From Chloroflexota bacterium (lineage in GTDB: Bacteria > Chloroflexota > Chloroflexia > Chloroflexales > Roseiflexaceae), in contig QWQY01000003.1 in the NCBI GenBank assembly GCA_003670675.1, positions 1-46,555 on the forward strand: a stretch of DNA of 46,555 nucleotides, read 5' to 3'. The position numbers and the translations under genes are program-made. Positions 37,061-45,937 of this stretch are shown here, one piece after another. How positions within the stretch are numbered: position 1 is the stretch's first letter; every line of letters starts with the position of its first letter. The notes under the pieces were generated by a model. The model saw only the letters and a program-made list of their open reading frames with translations, had not been told where the DNA came from and made no database searches.

Positions 37061-37190
37061 ACGGGCGATATCAAATGTACGGGCGAGGTATACCTCGCCC
37101 TTGTTTGTGCCTGATGTACCACGCCCCGAGCTGGGTATGTGTTCAGCGAGCGAAGTCGTCATGCCCCGCAAAGCGGGGTACCACGCCCCT
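37061..37190. repeat. Dispersed intergenic repeat (copy B): GGGCGAGGTATACCTCGCCC at 37081-37100 and GTCGTCATGCCCCGCAAAGCGGGGTAC at 37154-37180
   Basis: Shares two modules with 7313-7583; also an internal direct repeat GTACCACGCCCC (37116-37127, 37178-37189). Confidence 0.75.
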
Positions 37191-37203
37191 AGCCGTTGAT
37201 ACC

Positions 37204-37212
37204 TGATATACT
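37204..37212 (+). promoter_or_regulatory. Extended -10 promoter candidate TGA-TATACT
   Basis: TGnTATACT; no convincing -35. Confidence 0.4.
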
Positions 37213-37221
37213 ATGCGAAGC

Positions 37222-37250
37222 AGCGACGTCGCTCAGACGGCGCTTTTTTT
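37222..37250 (+). terminator. Terminator-like hairpin with T7 just upstream of the transaldolase gene
   Basis: AGCGaCGTC-gctca-GACGgCGCT followed by TTTTTTT. Confidence 0.75.
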
Positions 37251-37274
37251 GACATGATATAGGAGCGGATGCAC

Positions 37275-37922
37275 ATGCAAATCTATCTGGATACCGCGAA
37301 CATCAAAGAAATAGCCGAAGCAGCCAGCTGGGGCATTCTGAGCGGCGTGACCACCAACCCATCGTTGGTCGCCAAGGAACAAGGCATCGACCACAAGACG
37401 CTCATCACCGAGATTACCAAGTTGGTCGACGGCCCCATCAGCGCAGAAGCAATCTCGCTCGACGCCGCTGGCATGATTCGCGAAGGCCACGAATTTGCAA
37501 CCTGGCACCCCAACGTGATTGTCAAGGTGCCCGTCACGCCCGAAGGCCTCAAGGCGGTCTATGCCTTGGCCAAGGATGGTATCCGCACCAACGTGACCCT
37601 CTGCTTCAACGCAACCCAGGCACTGTTTGCGGCCCGCGCAGGTGCTTTCATCATCAGCCCGTTTATCGGCCGCGTCGATGACATGGGTGCAGACGGCATG
37701 CAACTCATCCGCGAAATTTCGGGGATCTACCGCTTGCATGGCATCACCACCAAGTTGTTGGCCGCCTCGATCCGACATCCGCGTCACATCATCGAATCTG
37801 CCCTGGCCGGTGCCGACATCGCGACCTGCCCGTTTGGCGTCATCAAGCAGAGCATGAAGCACCCATTGACCGACAGCGGCATCGAAAAGTTCTTGGCTGA
37901 TTACAAGAACAGCACCAAATAA
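37275..37922 (+). CDS. Transaldolase/fructose-6-phosphate aldolase-like protein
   Basis: [84 protein letters not shown] at 37275 or 37269. Confidence 0.95.
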   Translation: MQIYLDTANIKEIAEAASWGILSGVTTNPSLVAKEQGIDHKTLITEITKLVDGPISAEAISLDAAGMIREGHEFATWHPNVIVKVPVTPEGLKAVYALAKDGIRTNVTLCFNATQALFAARAGAFIISPFIGRVDDMGADGMQLIREISGIYRLHGITTKLLAASIRHPRHIIESALAGADIATCPFGVIKQSMKHPLTDSGIEKFLADYKNSTK

Positions 37923-37932
37923 AGGGATTGTG

Positions 37933-39939
37933 ATGCCATATACCGAAATAGACCAGCGGTCCATCAACACCCTTCGCGCCCTGGCCATCGACGCCATCCA
38001 GCAGGCAAATTCGGGCCACCCCGGGTTGCCGATGGGATCGGCTGCCATGGCGCACGTGCTGTTCACCCGCTTTTTGTCGTTCAACCCGCGTGATCCGCAT
38101 TGGCCCGATCGCGACCACTTCGTGCTGTCTGCCGGTCACGGCTCGATGCTGCTCTATGGGTTGTTGCATCTGGCTGGGTATGATCTGCCAATGGACGAAC
38201 TCAAGCGCTTCCGGCAGTGGGGGTCGATGACCCCCGGGCACCCTGAAGTGGGCGTCACCCCGGGTGTCGAAGTCAGCACCGGACCGTTGGGTCAGGGCGC
38301 CGCCAACGCGGTCGGCATGGCCGTCGCCGAGGCATTTTTGGCGGCTACCTACAACCGCCCCGACATCGCTCCGGTCGACCATTACACCTATGCCATCGTC
38401 AGCGACGGCGACCTGATGGAGGGCATCGCCTCCGAAGCAGCGTCGTTGGCCGGGCATTTGGGTCTGGGCAAGTTAATCTTTTTGTACGACGACAACCTCA
38501 TCTCGCTCGACGGCCCGACGTCGTTGGCCTATACCGAAGACGCTATGCAGCGCTTCGCGGCATATGGTTGGCACACCCAAAAGGTCGCCGACGGCAACGA
38601 CTGCGACGCCATCGAGGCAGCCATCCATGCTGCCCGTGCCGAAACGAGCAAACCATCGATTATTTCGGTGCGCACGGTGATCGGCTTTGGGTCGCCGGCC
38701 TATGCCGGCACGGCCCGGGCCCACGGCGAGCCGCTGGGCAAAGACGAAGTACGTGCCACCAAGGTGGCGTTGGGGCTCGATCCGGACAAGTCGTTCGACG
38801 TCTCGCCGGTGGTCACACAGCTCTGGGCCGACGTGGCCCGCCGCAATGCCAAGACGTACGAGGCCTGGCAAAAACGCGCCACCGTCTACGCAGCAGCACA
38901 TCCCGAGGCGGCAGCAGCATTGCGCAACGCCTGGGACGGGACGCTCCCCGCTGGTTGGAACGCCGGGCTCGACACCTTGTTTGCCACCAGTGCCGACATG
39001 GCGACGCGCGACGCATCGGGCAAGGTGATTGATGTGCTCCGGAGCCGCATCCCATGGTTTGTGGGTGGCGCGGCCGACCTGGCCGGGTCGAACAAAACAC
39101 CCAAAATCATCGACGGTGCCTTCCAAAAGAACAACTATGCCGGCTCGGTCATCTGGTTTGGGGTGCGCGAGCACGCCATGGGCGCCATGATGAACGGTAT
39201 GGTGGCGCACGGCGGAATCCGCCCGTACGGCGGGACGTTCTTGACCTTTTCGGATTACATGCGCGGCTCGATCCGCGTGGCGGCGTTGTCGCACCAACCG
39301 GTGGTCTATGTGTTCACGCACGACAGCATCGGCGTCGGCGAAGACGGACCGACCCATCAGCCGGTCGAACACCTGGCATCGCTACGGGCATTGCCCAATC
39401 TGCTGACCATACGCCCCTGCGACGCCGCCGAGACGGCCGCCGCCTGGGAGCTGGCGCTGACGCAGTCACATCGCCCAACGGCACTGATCCTCAGCCGCCA
39501 AAAACTGCCCAATTACGACCGCACTGTGTACCCCAGCGCCAGCAACGTGGCCCACGGTGGCTACATCCTTCGTGAGGCCAGCGGCGGTACGCCGCAGGCG
39601 ATTGTGATCGGCACCGGCTCCGAGGTGTCGTTGGCGATGCAGGCTGCCGAGACGCTCGAAGGCCAGGGCATTCCGACCCGTGTCGTGTCGATGCCATGTA
39701 CATCACTCTTCGACCAGCAGTCCGCCGACTACAAGGCACACGTACTGCCTGCGGCAGTGACCGTCCGGGTCGCCGTCGAGGCCGGTGTGTCGTTCGGATG
39801 GGAGCGTTACGTCGGCATGACCGGCGGACTGGTGACCATCGACCGCTTCGGCGCTTCGGCGCCGGCTCCTGAGATTTATCAGCAGCTCGGGATTACCAGC
39901 GCTGCCATCGTGGCATCGGTACACGCCCAACGGAGCTAA
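37933..39939 (+). CDS. tkt: Transketolase
   Basis: [83 protein letters not shown]. Confidence 0.97.
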   Translation: MPYTEIDQRSINTLRALAIDAIQQANSGHPGLPMGSAAMAHVLFTRFLSFNPRDPHWPDRDHFVLSAGHGSMLLYGLLHLAGYDLPMDELKRFRQWGSMTPGHPEVGVTPGVEVSTGPLGQGAANAVGMAVAEAFLAATYNRPDIAPVDHYTYAIVSDGDLMEGIASEAASLAGHLGLGKLIFLYDDNLISLDGPTSLAYTEDAMQRFAAYGWHTQKVADGNDCDAIEAAIHAARAETSKPSIISVRTVIGFGSPAYAGTARAHGEPLGKDEVRATKVALGLDPDKSFDVSPVVTQLWADVARRNAKTYEAWQKRATVYAAAHPEAAAALRNAWDGTLPAGWNAGLDTLFATSADMATRDASGKVIDVLRSRIPWFVGGAADLAGSNKTPKIIDGAFQKNNYAGSVIWFGVREHAMGAMMNGMVAHGGIRPYGGTFLTFSDYMRGSIRVAALSHQPVVYVFTHDSIGVGEDGPTHQPVEHLASLRALPNLLTIRPCDAAETAAAWELALTQSHRPTALILSRQKLPNYDRTVYPSASNVAHGGYILREASGGTPQAIVIGTGSEVSLAMQAAETLEGQGIPTRVVSMPCTSLFDQQSADYKAHVLPAAVTVRVAVEAGVSFGWERYVGMTGGLVTIDRFGASAPAPEIYQQLGITSAAIVASVHAQRS

Positions 39940-39955
39940 TCAGCGTAGGCAACAG

Positions 39956-39983
39956 CCGGTGCGGGCCCGCCCGCACCGGTTTT
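39956..39983 (+). terminator. Rho-independent terminator after tkt
   Basis: CCGGTGCGGGC-CC-GCCCGCACCGG followed by TTTTC. Confidence 0.85.
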
Positions 39984-39996
39984 CTCCCCTATCCTC

Positions 39997-40025
39997 GTGA
40001 CAAAAAGTACAAAGCAACGTATACT
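39997..40025 (+). promoter_or_regulatory. Sigma-70-like promoter upstream of the GNAT gene
   Basis: GTGACA - 17 bp - TATACT. Confidence 0.6.
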
Positions 40026-40109
40026 GTGTTCTGTGATGAATTGCACGAATACATCCACGGCGGTGTGGTGTGCGTATATCAGGTACGGTGAAGTAGAGGA
40101 GGACGTCGC

Positions 40110-40655
40110 ATGACCATGCGCGTAGAGGCAACGTCGCCCGTCGTATTGCGCAATGGCGTGGCGGTGACGATTCGACCATTGGCCGAGGATGATCGCGTCG
40201 CGCTGGCGCGGTTCGGCAAAAGTCTCCCCGAAGACGATGCGTTGTACCTCGAGGATGATTTATCGGATCCCAATATCATCAATCGACTGATTAACGCCTA
40301 TGCCGCCGAAAACTGGCGCCAAATGGTGGCAGTGCGCGACGATGGTGAAGTGGTGGCATATAGTGCGGTCCGCAAATTGGTCGGCTGGTCGTCGCATGTG
40401 GGCGACATCCAACTGATGGTGGGCAAGGAGTTCCGGCGCTCGGGGTTGGGCACCGAAATGGCCAAGGCCATTTTTGAGTCAGCCCGTGGTCTGGGGGTCG
40501 CCAAGGTCATCGTCGAAATGCTGGCGGTGCAGGTGAGTGGTCGGGCCATCTTTGAGCGGCTGGGCTTTAGTCGCGAGGGGATTTTCAGCAAGCATGCACA
40601 TGATCGGCACGGCAATCGCCACGACCTCGTCGTGATGGCCTACCACGTCATGTAA
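40110..40655 (+). CDS. GNAT family N-acetyltransferase
   Basis: VTIRPLAEDDRVALARF...DIQLMVGKEFRRSGLGTEMAKAIFESARGLGVAKVIVEMLAVQVSGRAIFERLGF. Confidence 0.88.
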   Translation: MTMRVEATSPVVLRNGVAVTIRPLAEDDRVALARFGKSLPEDDALYLEDDLSDPNIINRLINAYAAENWRQMVAVRDDGEVVAYSAVRKLVGWSSHVGDIQLMVGKEFRRSGLGTEMAKAIFESARGLGVAKVIVEMLAVQVSGRAIFERLGFSREGIFSKHAHDRHGNRHDLVVMAYHVM

Positions 40656-40670
40656 CGTCGCGATAGAGAC

Positions 40671-40705
40671 AATCCCCCCGGAGCAGCTGCTCTGGGGGGA
40701 TTTTT
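40671..40705. terminator. Terminator between converging GNAT and serS genes
   Basis: AATCCCCCCgGAGCAGCTGCTCtGGGGGGATTTTTG. Confidence 0.85.
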
Positions 40706-40716
40706 GTGTGGTGGGA

Positions 40717-42000
40717 TTAGGCGTGGGTGTAGGGGCGGATGACGTCGATGCCGCCCAGGTATGGGCGTAGGACGTCGGGGACCGTTATCGAGCCGTCGGC
40801 GTTCTGGTAGTTTTCCATGATTGCGATCATGGTGCGCGGGATGCCCAAGCCCGAGCCGTTGAGGGTATGGACGAATTCGGGTTTGGCGCCGGCTTCGGGG
40901 CGGAAGCGGATGTTGGTGGCGCGTGCCTGGAACGACTCGACGTTGGAGCACGAGCTGACCTCGAGCCATTCGTCTTGGCCAGGAGCCCAGACTTCGATGT
41001 CGTAGGTCTTGGTCGACGCAAAGCCCATGTCGCCGGTGCACAGGACCTTGGTGCGGTAGGGGATGCCCAGCAGGCGGCAGCTCTCTTCGGCATCGAGGCG
41101 CAGTTGCTCGAGTTCGGCATAGCTGGTATCGGGATGAACGAACTTGTACATCTCGACCTTGTCGAACTGGTGGCCGCGCTTGATGCCGCGCACATCGCGA
41201 CCGGCGCTCATTTTTTCACGGCGGAAGCACGGTGTATAGGCGCAGTAGCTGATGGGCAGCTGTGTGGCGTCGATGATTTCGTCGCGATGCAGATTGGTCA
41301 CCGGTACTTCGGCGGTGGGCACCAACCACAAATCCTCTTCGGCGTCGTGGTACAGATTATCGCGGAACTTGGGGAGCTGGCGTGCCCCCCACAGGCTCAG
41401 TTCTTTGACGACGAACGGGGTGTAGACCTCGCAGTAGCCCTGTTTGCCGTGCAGATCGAGCAGCCATTGGATGAGCGCGCGCTGGAGCCGTGAGCCCATA
41501 CCTTTGAGGATATAGAAGCGCGAGCCCGAGACTTTGACGCCGCGCTCGAAGTCGATGATGTCGAGCGACGTACCCAGTTCCCAGTGGGGTTTGGGGGCGA
41601 AGTCGAAGGTGCGCTTGGTGCCGATGGTCTGGATGACGACGTTGCCTTCTTCGTCGGCGCCGACGGGAACAGACTCGTGGGGCAGATTGCGGAGCTCAAG
41701 GATGGCGGCCATTTGGGCTGCCTCGAGGTCGTTGACCTGCTTGTCGAGGTCGCTGATGCGGTCGCCGAGGGCACGCATGTCGGCGATTTTGGTGTCGCGC
41801 AAGGCGGCGTCTTTGAGCGTGCTGATTTCTTTGGAGGTGGTGTTGCGGTGCGCCTTGAGGCGTTCGACCTCGGTCAGCAAGGCGCGGCGTTGTTCGTCGA
41901 AGCCCAAGACGACGTCGACGGCCGCAGGATCGACGCCCGCACGGGCGAGGGTCGCTTTGACGGCGTCGGTTTGTTCACGGAGGAGGCGGATGTCGAGCAT
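40717..42000 (-). CDS. serS: Seryl-tRNA synthetase
   Basis: [23 protein letters not shown]-terminal coiled coil; class II motifs [54 protein letters not shown]. Confidence 0.97.
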   Translation of the reverse strand: MLDIRLLREQTDAVKATLARAGVDPAAVDVVLGFDEQRRALLTEVERLKAHRNTTSKEISTLKDAALRDTKIADMRALGDRISDLDKQVNDLEAAQMAAILELRNLPHESVPVGADEEGNVVIQTIGTKRTFDFAPKPHWELGTSLDIIDFERGVKVSGSRFYILKGMGSRLQRALIQWLLDLHGKQGYCEVYTPFVVKELSLWGARQLPKFRDNLYHDAEEDLWLVPTAEVPVTNLHRDEIIDATQLPISYCAYTPCFRREKMSAGRDVRGIKRGHQFDKVEMYKFVHPDTSYAELEQLRLDAEESCRLLGIPYRTKVLCTGDMGFASTKTYDIEVWAPGQDEWLEVSSCSNVESFQARATNIRFRPEAGAKPEFVHTLNGSGLGIPRTMIAIMENYQNADGSITVPDVLRPYLGGIDVIRPYTHA

Positions 42001-42036
42001 GAGAAAACTCCTTGATGCGGTGGGTGCGCTGCGATA

Positions 42037-42540
42037 TCAGGGTGCCCGGGAGGCGATTTTGGTACACGTCCACGAGACCATCTTGCCGGCTTTGTATGGC
42101 GCCACGCCATGGAAGGTATAATCGTCGCCGTCAAAGACCATGTCGATCCAGAGGCGATCGGAATCCCACAAATTGAGGGTGTGCAGGTCGGCGACGGGGA
42201 TCCACTCGAGTGACCCTTCGTCGTTGTGGGTATGCACGTCGCCCGACCAGCGGTCGATACGAAAGACGAAGCCGAACCAGTCTTCTTCGTTTTTGCCGAA
42301 GCCGGGCCAGTTGAGGGTCCCGCGCAGGACCATGGCATCGACCGTGATGCCGGCTTCTTCGAACAGTTCGCGAGCCATCCCAGTGGCAGCGTCTTCGTTG
42401 GGGTCGAGTTTGCCGCCGAGGCCGTTGTACTTATCGAGATGGATGTCGTCGGGGCGCTTGTTGCGGTGTACCATCAGTACCCGGGTGCCGTCGGCCGACA
42501 TGATATAGCCCAGGGTAGCGACGATGGGTGTATAGGGCAT
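42037..42540 (-). CDS. NUDIX hydrolase (MutT/8-oxo-dGTPase-like)
   Basis: NUDIX box GGKLDPNEDAATGMARELFEEAGI. Confidence 0.9.
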   Translation of the reverse strand: MPYTPIVATLGYIMSADGTRVLMVHRNKRPDDIHLDKYNGLGGKLDPNEDAATGMARELFEEAGITVDAMVLRGTLNWPGFGKNEEDWFGFVFRIDRWSGDVHTHNDEGSLEWIPVADLHTLNLWDSDRLWIDMVFDGDDYTFHGVAPYKAGKMVSWTCTKIASRAP

Positions 42541-42548
42541 ACGGGCTC

Positions 42549-43046
42549 CTACCAGTGTGCGGCGACGGGTTTGCCCGTCAGGATTTCGTGGATACGGCGC
42601 AGGCAGCCGGGCTCGATGGCGTCGTCGAGCTCGTGGAAGACGCTCGGGTGGACAAAGCGGGCATCGGCGACCTCGATCGACCAGCGCGACGGCTGTGGGA
42701 TGGTGAGCTTGGGTGCGCGGGCGGCCACGGTGGTGACGATGCAGGGGTGGATTTCGTGGGCGCCTTCGCTGGTGCCATGGATATAGAAGAGTTTGGCGGG
42801 GATATTGACGCCGGCCTCTTCGTGGAGCTCGCGCCGGCCTGCTTCGATGACTGGTTCACGCGGGATGACGCCGCCGCCGGGGAGGGTCCAGGCGTATGGG
42901 CCGGCGCGGTGCCGCACCAGCAGGATGGCGTCGTTGGCATCGAGGATGATGACCCTGACGCCGGTGAGTTTGGGCTTGGTAATGGCCCAATAGACGTCCC
43001 GCCCGAAGCGCGCGACGATGTACAGGATACGCAGGACAACATCCAT
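42549..43046 (-). CDS. NUDIX hydrolase
   Basis: NUDIX box GGGVIPREPVIEAGRRELHEEAGV. Start MDVVLRILY at 43046, downstream of the T-box terminator. Confidence 0.88.
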   Translation of the reverse strand: MDVVLRILYIVARFGRDVYWAITKPKLTGVRVIILDANDAILLVRHRAGPYAWTLPGGGVIPREPVIEAGRRELHEEAGVNIPAKLFYIHGTSEGAHEIHPCIVTTVAARAPKLTIPQPSRWSIEVADARFVHPSVFHELDDAIEPGCLRRIHEILTGKPVAAHW

Positions 43047-43065
43047 AGCCGAGCCTTTTCGCCAC

Positions 43066-43290
43066 AAAAAAACACCACCCATCCGGCGAAGGACGAGAGG
43101 CGAATGCCTTCGTGGTGCCACCTTCGTTCGTCATCTGGGTGATGACCTCGTTGCACGATAACGGGTGCAACCGATCCGAGTCATCCTCGGCCGCTCGGGA
43201 GTGGAATCGCTGTGTGACCTGTGTGCCTCGCACCAACCGGCACTTCTCTGGACAGGGGCGACAGCGACGTATCTCCGTCGTCGCGTTATG
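43066..43290 (-). ncRNA. T-box leader (predicted tRNA-Ser responsive, specifier UCC)
   Basis: Minus strand: CCAGAGAAGTGCCGGTTGGTGCGAGGCAC (AG-bulge/GGUG apical features), GATTCCACTCC with UCC at 43205-43203, T-box GAACGAAGGTGGCACCACG (43128-43111), terminator CACCACGAAGG...CCTTCGCCGGATGGGTGGTGTTTTTTT. Confidence 0.88.
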
Positions 43291-43295
43291 CACCT

Positions 43296-43324
43296 AGTAT
43301 ACGCGGATTTGCCCGCATTGGCAA
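43296..43324 (-). promoter_or_regulatory. Promoter of the T-box / NUDIX / serS operon
   Basis: TTGCCA - 17 bp - TATACT on the minus strand. Confidence 0.7.
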
Positions 43325-43386
43325 CGCGAAGCGCGTGCATGTGGCGAAATGTACAGCTTTTGTGGCGTAATGTTGGCGTTTTTTGA

Positions 43387-43416
43387 TTGACCGGCCTTTC
43401 TTTTACATGCTATAGT
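43387..43416 (+). promoter_or_regulatory. Promoter of the ANTAR response regulator gene
   Basis: TTGACC - 18 bp - TATAGT. Confidence 0.6.
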
Positions 43417-43459
43417 CACAACAGACCCTTTTGTCAACATCCCGATCAGGGAGGTACCC

Positions 43460-44044
43460 ATGGCGAATCAACTCAGACTGGTCATCGCAGACGACGAATC
43501 TATTATTCGAATGAATCTGCGCGAGACGCTGGTAGGACTTGGATATTTGGTGGTGGGCGATGCCGGCGACGGCGTCAGTGCAATCCATTTGGCCCGTGAA
43601 TTGCGACCTGACTTGGTCATCATGGACATCAAAATGCCCAAGCTCGACGGGATTGCAGCGGCCAAGGTTTTGACCGAAGAAAAAATCGCCCCCGTGCTGT
43701 TGTTGACGGCCTACTCGGACCGCGAACTGGTCGAACGCGCGCGTGATGCGGGTGTCGTCAACTATATCGTCAAACCGTTCCGCGAGGCCGAGTTGTTGCC
43801 GGCTATCGAAATCGCGTTGGCCCGCTTTGCGGAGTTCAACAGCATGGCCACCGAACTGGGTGATCTGAAGGACACCATGGAGACGCGCAAATTGGTCGAG
43901 CGCGCCAAAGGTGTGTTGATGGACACGCAGGGGCTGAAGGAACAAGACGCCTTCCGCAAGATCCAACAGCTGTCGATGAACACCCGCAAGTCGATGCGCG
44001 AAATCGCGCAGGCGATTCTGTTGACGGCCCAAATCGACAAATAG
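43460..44044 (+). CDS. ANTAR domain-containing response regulator (AmiR/NasT-like)
   Basis: Receiver LRLVIADDESIIRMNLRETLVGLGY...LVIMDIKMPKLDG; C-terminal ANTAR LVERAKGVLMDTQGLKEQDAFRKIQQLSMNTRKSMREIAQAIL. Confidence 0.94.
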   Translation: MANQLRLVIADDESIIRMNLRETLVGLGYLVVGDAGDGVSAIHLARELRPDLVIMDIKMPKLDGIAAAKVLTEEKIAPVLLLTAYSDRELVERARDAGVVNYIVKPFREAELLPAIEIALARFAEFNSMATELGDLKDTMETRKLVERAKGVLMDTQGLKEQDAFRKIQQLSMNTRKSMREIAQAILLTAQIDK

Positions 44045-44078
44045 TGCACGACTATGCGCGGCGGAGTGACCACGGCAG

Positions 44079-44648
44079 ATGAGCGAACCACGCGCACAGC
44101 GACAACGGATGCGGCAACGACGCCTACTGAGGCGCACGTTGCCGCATCTTGTCACTGGGATTGTGACGCTGGCAGTGAGCTGGCTCTGGTTTGGGCGGGC
44201 ACCGCAATCTGTGCTGACCGAGTATGTGGCGCGTCGGGCCACGGCGACCGCCACACCAGCGCGCCCAATTGGGACCCCAACTCCCGTGGTGATCGTGCCA
44301 GCCGACATTACCCGGCAGGAGTTGCTGGATGTGACGGCACAGACAAACGCGTTGTGGAGCGCAGTGTATGTGTCGCGTGCGCAGTTGCACGCAGCAGACC
44401 TGGCGGCGGCCGTCGAGCTCAACGACGTGGTGCGGGCCCAACAGGTACTGTTGTCACTCGACGATGCACTGGCAATGGCCGCCGAGGTAGCGCCGACCGA
44501 GTATCGTGACCCGATTGCGCAATTGCGTCTTGAGGTGATTGGGATTCGGCAGGATTTCCCCATCCGGCCCGACGGCATCGGCGCGCGGGTGCAGCGTATC
44601 CGGCAGGCGTTGGTGCCCCTGATCGGGGCACCGGTCCCGACCCGTTAG
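44079..44648 (+). CDS. Hypothetical membrane-anchored protein
   Basis: One N-terminal TM segment (LVTGIVTLAVSWLWFG), Pro/Thr-rich linker, helical C-terminus. Confidence 0.65.
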   Translation: MSEPRAQRQRMRQRRLLRRTLPHLVTGIVTLAVSWLWFGRAPQSVLTEYVARRATATATPARPIGTPTPVVIVPADITRQELLDVTAQTNALWSAVYVSRAQLHAADLAAAVELNDVVRAQQVLLSLDDALAMAAEVAPTEYRDPIAQLRLEVIGIRQDFPIRPDGIGARVQRIRQALVPLIGAPVPTR

Positions 44649-45838
44649 CGCCAGGCGATGGTGTGCAGGTTGCGTAAGCGTTCGCCGGCAGCGCGCATGG
44701 TTTCGTCTTTTTTGGCGAAGCAAAAACGTGCCAGCTGCGGTGCATCGGGATCGACATAAAACGCCGTGATGGGGATGGCCGCGACACCGATTTCGCTCAC
44801 CAGACGACGGCAAAAGACGCGCACATCGCTCACCCCTAGCGGTGCGACATCAATGCTGATGAAGTACGAGCCGGCGGCATCGATAAGGGGCAACCCGGTC
44901 TGGCTGAGGATGTCCCGCAGGATGACCCGGCGCGCGCTATACTCGTGGACCAGCTGGGTATAGTAGCCGTTGCTCTCGGCCTGCATCAGGGCGACTGCCG
45001 AGGCATATTGCATGGGGGTCGAGGTCGCAAAGGTGACCCACTGGTGACTGGCGCGTAGGGCACTGTTGAGGGCGGCGGGGGCAATGGCCCAGCCGATCTT
45101 CCAGCCGGTTACGCTGAAGGTTTTGCCGATGCTGTTGAGGCTGATGGTGCGCTGCCACATGTCGGGCAGGCTGGCCAAGTGGATGTGGACGTGTTGGTCG
45201 TAGACCAACCGGTCATAGACCTCGTCGACGACGGCCAGAATGTCGTGGGTTTTGCACAAATCGGCAATCTCGGTCAATTCTGCCAGACTGAATACCTTGC
45301 CTGTCGGGTTGTGGGGTGTATTGAGCAAGAGCAGTTTGGGCTTTTGGGCACAGGCGGCTGCCAGGACCTGCGGGTCGTAGTGCCAGACCGGGTTGGTCGC
45401 GGTCGGTGGATGCAAGCGCACCGGGATGACGCGCCCGCCGGCCATGATGATGTCGGGCACATAGGCGTCGTAGGCGGGCTCGAAGATGACCACCGCGTCG
45501 CCCGGGTTGATGAACGACAGCATCACATCGCAGAGCAACTCGGTGGCGCCGCTGGCGACGCTGACCTCGGCCAGGGGATCGATGTCGATGCCGGTACGCG
45601 TGCGCCACATGGTGGCCACTGCTTGGCGCAGACCCAGGGTCCCAGGCATCGGAGCGTACTGGTTGTAGTCGGCTTGGATTGCCTCGATGGCAGCGTTTTT
45701 GACAAAGTCGGGGCCGGCAAAGTCAGGGAAGCCCTGGCCGAGATTGACGGCGTTGTGCTGGATTGCCAGGGCGCTCATCTCGGTGAAAATCGTCGTACCG
45801 AAGCTGGCGATACGGGATGCAGACGCAGGATGACTCAT
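44645..45838 (-). CDS. PLP-dependent aminotransferase class I/II (methionine/kynurenine aminotransferase-like)
   Basis: AVNLGQGFPDFAGPDFVKNAAIEAI, LNTPHNPTGKVFSLAEL, SLNSIGKTFSVTGWKIGWAIAP. The 633-aa ORF extends upstream antisense to glmS; the real start is at 45838. Confidence 0.94.
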   Translation of the reverse strand: MSHPASASRIASFGTTIFTEMSALAIQHNAVNLGQGFPDFAGPDFVKNAAIEAIQADYNQYAPMPGTLGLRQAVATMWRTRTGIDIDPLAEVSVASGATELLCDVMLSFINPGDAVVIFEPAYDAYVPDIIMAGGRVIPVRLHPPTATNPVWHYDPQVLAAACAQKPKLLLLNTPHNPTGKVFSLAELTEIADLCKTHDILAVVDEVYDRLVYDQHVHIHLASLPDMWQRTISLNSIGKTFSVTGWKIGWAIAPAALNSALRASHQWVTFATSTPMQYASAVALMQAESNGYYTQLVHEYSARRVILRDILSQTGLPLIDAAGSYFISIDVAPLGVSDVRVFCRRLVSEIGVAAIPITAFYVDPDAPQLARFCFAKKDETMRAAGERLRNLHTIAWR

Positions 45839-45937
45839 CGGTATTCTCGTATGTGTGATGGATGTAGCGCTATTATAGCCGTTCTCGTTGCTGTGGTCGG
45901 TGCCTCTGCCCGCCGCTGATGACCGAAGGAGTGCGAT

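Noticed and set aside
43403-44578. 391-aa minus-strand ORF
   Set aside because: Antisense to the ANTAR regulator and the following gene; sequence is a low-complexity shadow translation.
45839-45937. glmS ribozyme upstream of glmS
   Set aside because: The gap is only about 100 nt and I could not find the conserved ribozyme core; a covariance search would settle it.
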